A stretch of DNA of 64,000 bases, taken from NCBI RefSeq assembly GCF_001431665.1, contig NZ_LLXV01000013.1, positions 62,001 through 126,000 on the forward strand, written 5' to 3'. Both the position numbers and the translations under genes were made by a program. Source of the DNA: Stenotrophomonas beteli. GTDB lineage: Bacteria > Pseudomonadota > Gammaproteobacteria > Xanthomonadales > Xanthomonadaceae. Positions 63,099-64,000 of the stretch are shown piece after piece. Positions within the stretch are counted from its first letter, which is position 1. Each line of letters opens with the position of its first letter. The notes beneath the pieces were generated by a model. It was not told the origin of the DNA, ran no database searches, and saw only the letters and a list, made by a program, of their open reading frames with translations.

Positions 63099-64000
63099 TT
63101 ACAGCGCGTCGAGGAAGTCGCGCACGGCCGGGCCGAATCGCTCGAAATCGACCAGGAACGCATCGTGGCCCTGGGGCGATTCCAGGCCGATGAAGCGCGC
63201 CTCAGCACCGCCGGCACGCAGGCCGTCGGCGACCTGTTGCTGTTGCTGCACGGGGAACAGGATGTCGGTGTTGGCGCCGATCGCCAGCGCCTTCTCCACC
63301 CGGATCTTCGCCAGCCCTGCAAGCACGTCGCCGCCGGCATACTCGGCCAGGTCGAACCAGTCCATCGAGCGGCTCAGGTACAGGTAGCAGTTCGGATCGA
63401 AGAAGCGCACGAAGCGACGCGCGTGTCCTTCCAGGTAGCTTTCCACCTGGAATTCGAGGCCGAACGGGTCGTCGTCGGCCTGGTCCGAATCCAGCCGCAC
63501 GCGGCCGAAACGACCGTCCCATTCCAGTGCCGAACGATAGGTGATCACGCCCAGCTTGCGCGCCATGCGCATGCCGCACTCGGGGTACTCGGCGTCGTCG
63601 TAGTGGCCACCATTCCAGCGCGGGTCGAGGCGGATCGCCTCGCGTTGCAGCGAGCGGATCGCAATCGAGAACGGCAGTGCCTGCGCGCTGCCGGAGATGT
63701 TGATGTGACTGCGTGCGATGCCCGGGTGCAGCATCAGTACGGCCAGCGCGGTCATGCCGCCCATCGAATTGCCAATCACGCAGGCCAGTTGGGTGATGCC
63801 CAGCGCCCGCACGACCTCGACCGCAGCACGGGCACCGTCTTCGATCGACAGTTCGGGGAAATCGAGGCGGTAGGGCTCACCGCTGGCCGGGTTGAGCGAG
63901 GCCGGGCCGGTCGAGCCCTTGCAGCTGCCCAGCGAATTGACGCACACCACGAACCAGCGGTCGGTATCGATCGGCTTGCCCGGCCCCACCATCGCTTCCC
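63099..64000 (-). CDS. MetX-family O-acyltransferase, 3' part
   Basis: The gene runs off the right edge, so its N-terminus is missing; about 300 codons are present. The alpha/beta-hydrolase fold shows NSLGSCKGSTGPAS, the nucleophile in VIGNSMGGMTAL (Ser), LYLSRSMDWFDLAEY and the C-terminal Asp and His (ANTDILFP, SPQGHDAFLVDF). The family includes homoserine acetyl- and succinyltransferases and, in Xanthomonadaceae, serine O-succinyltransferases. The GSCKGST variant in place of GGCKGST and the SMDWFDL region leave either homoserine or serine as substrate. It begins the methionine or cysteine branch. Confidence 0.85.
   Translation of the reverse strand, partial: EAMVGPGKPIDTDRWFVVCVNSLGSCKGSTGPASLNPASGEPYRLDFPELSIEDGARAAVEVVRALGITQLACVIGNSMGGMTALAVLMLHPGIARSHINISGSAQALPFSIAIRSLQREAIRLDPRWNGGHYDDAEYPECGMRMARKLGVITYRSALEWDGRFGRVRLDSDQADDDPFGLEFQVESYLEGHARRFVRFFDPNCYLYLSRSMDWFDLAEYAGGDVLAGLAKIRVEKALAIGANTDILFPVQQQQQVADGLRAGGAEARFIGLESPQGHDAFLVDFERFGPAVRDFLDAL

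Overview
This window looks like a chromosomal segment of a Xanthomonadaceae bacterium, most probably the Stenotrophomonas maltophilia group. The GC content is high and coding is dense. The arginine pathway is the Xanthomonadaceae type, with N-acetylornithine carbamoyltransferase, N-acetylcitrulline deacetylase and a fused acetylglutamate kinase/synthase. Many intergenic gaps carry short GTAG-ended palindromes of the SMAG repeat type known from S. maltophilia. The species is an inference from gene content; no database was searched.

Layout. 1-5.6 kb: the end of an M48 peptidase gene, a giant nested palindrome, xseA, then queG diverging from nnr-tsaE. 5.6-11.2 kb: amidase (AmiB/AmiC), mutL, a DUF1684 lipoprotein and a TraB/GumN protein; queG/nnr-tsaE-ami-mutL is the same ancient order seen in E. 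coli. 11.2-16.2 kb: PHA regulator phaR, phbB, gluQRS, htpX, a large inverted repeat, suhB and trmJ. 17-20 kb: a PhnD-like periplasmic binding protein translationally coupled to a membrane GGDEF-EAL protein. 20-29.7 kb: epmB diverging from efp, an mtaD-type deaminase, ubiG, mupP, a squalene/phytoene-synthase-like protein, M23 peptidase, pyrC, yidD, and dksA with a long histone-H1-like tail. 30-34 kb: an MFS transporter, sufE, cysS and a small exported protein. 34-45 kb: the argF'-argG-argE'-argBA-GNAT-argC-argH cluster, running into a YciI-like gene and proBA. A 33-codon leader ORF and a terminator stand before argF' and have the architecture of a ribosome-mediated attenuator. 45-50.5 kb: pgaABCD for the biofilm polysaccharide poly-beta-1,6-GlcNAc, preceded by two CRP/Clp-like operator sequences. 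50.9-55.2 kb: an MFS exporter and a type VI secretion cargo module (PAAR, DUF4123 adaptor, small protein, Tox-REase-5 toxin, Imm52 immunity protein). 55.7-56.1 kb: two identical tRNA-Pro(CGG) genes in tandem. 56-62.7 kb: cydABX with a perfect FNR/Anr box, divergent from cydDC. 62.7-64 kb: a DUF1294 protein and the end of a MetX-family acyltransferase running out of the window.

Three themes connect the window. First, c-di-GMP and biofilm: a solute-sensing GGDEF-EAL pair plus pga genes under apparent Clp sites. Second, amino-acid and carbamoyl economy: arg and pro genes arranged as one long unit behind a candidate arginine attenuator. Third, convergent gene ends are filled with structured, base-paired repeat families in which the arms change together while the centres stay fixed. 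The strongest candidates for undescribed biology are the arginine attenuator (34.1-34.3 kb) and the three-hairpin repeat element (14.7-15.2 kb and 29.9-30.1 kb).
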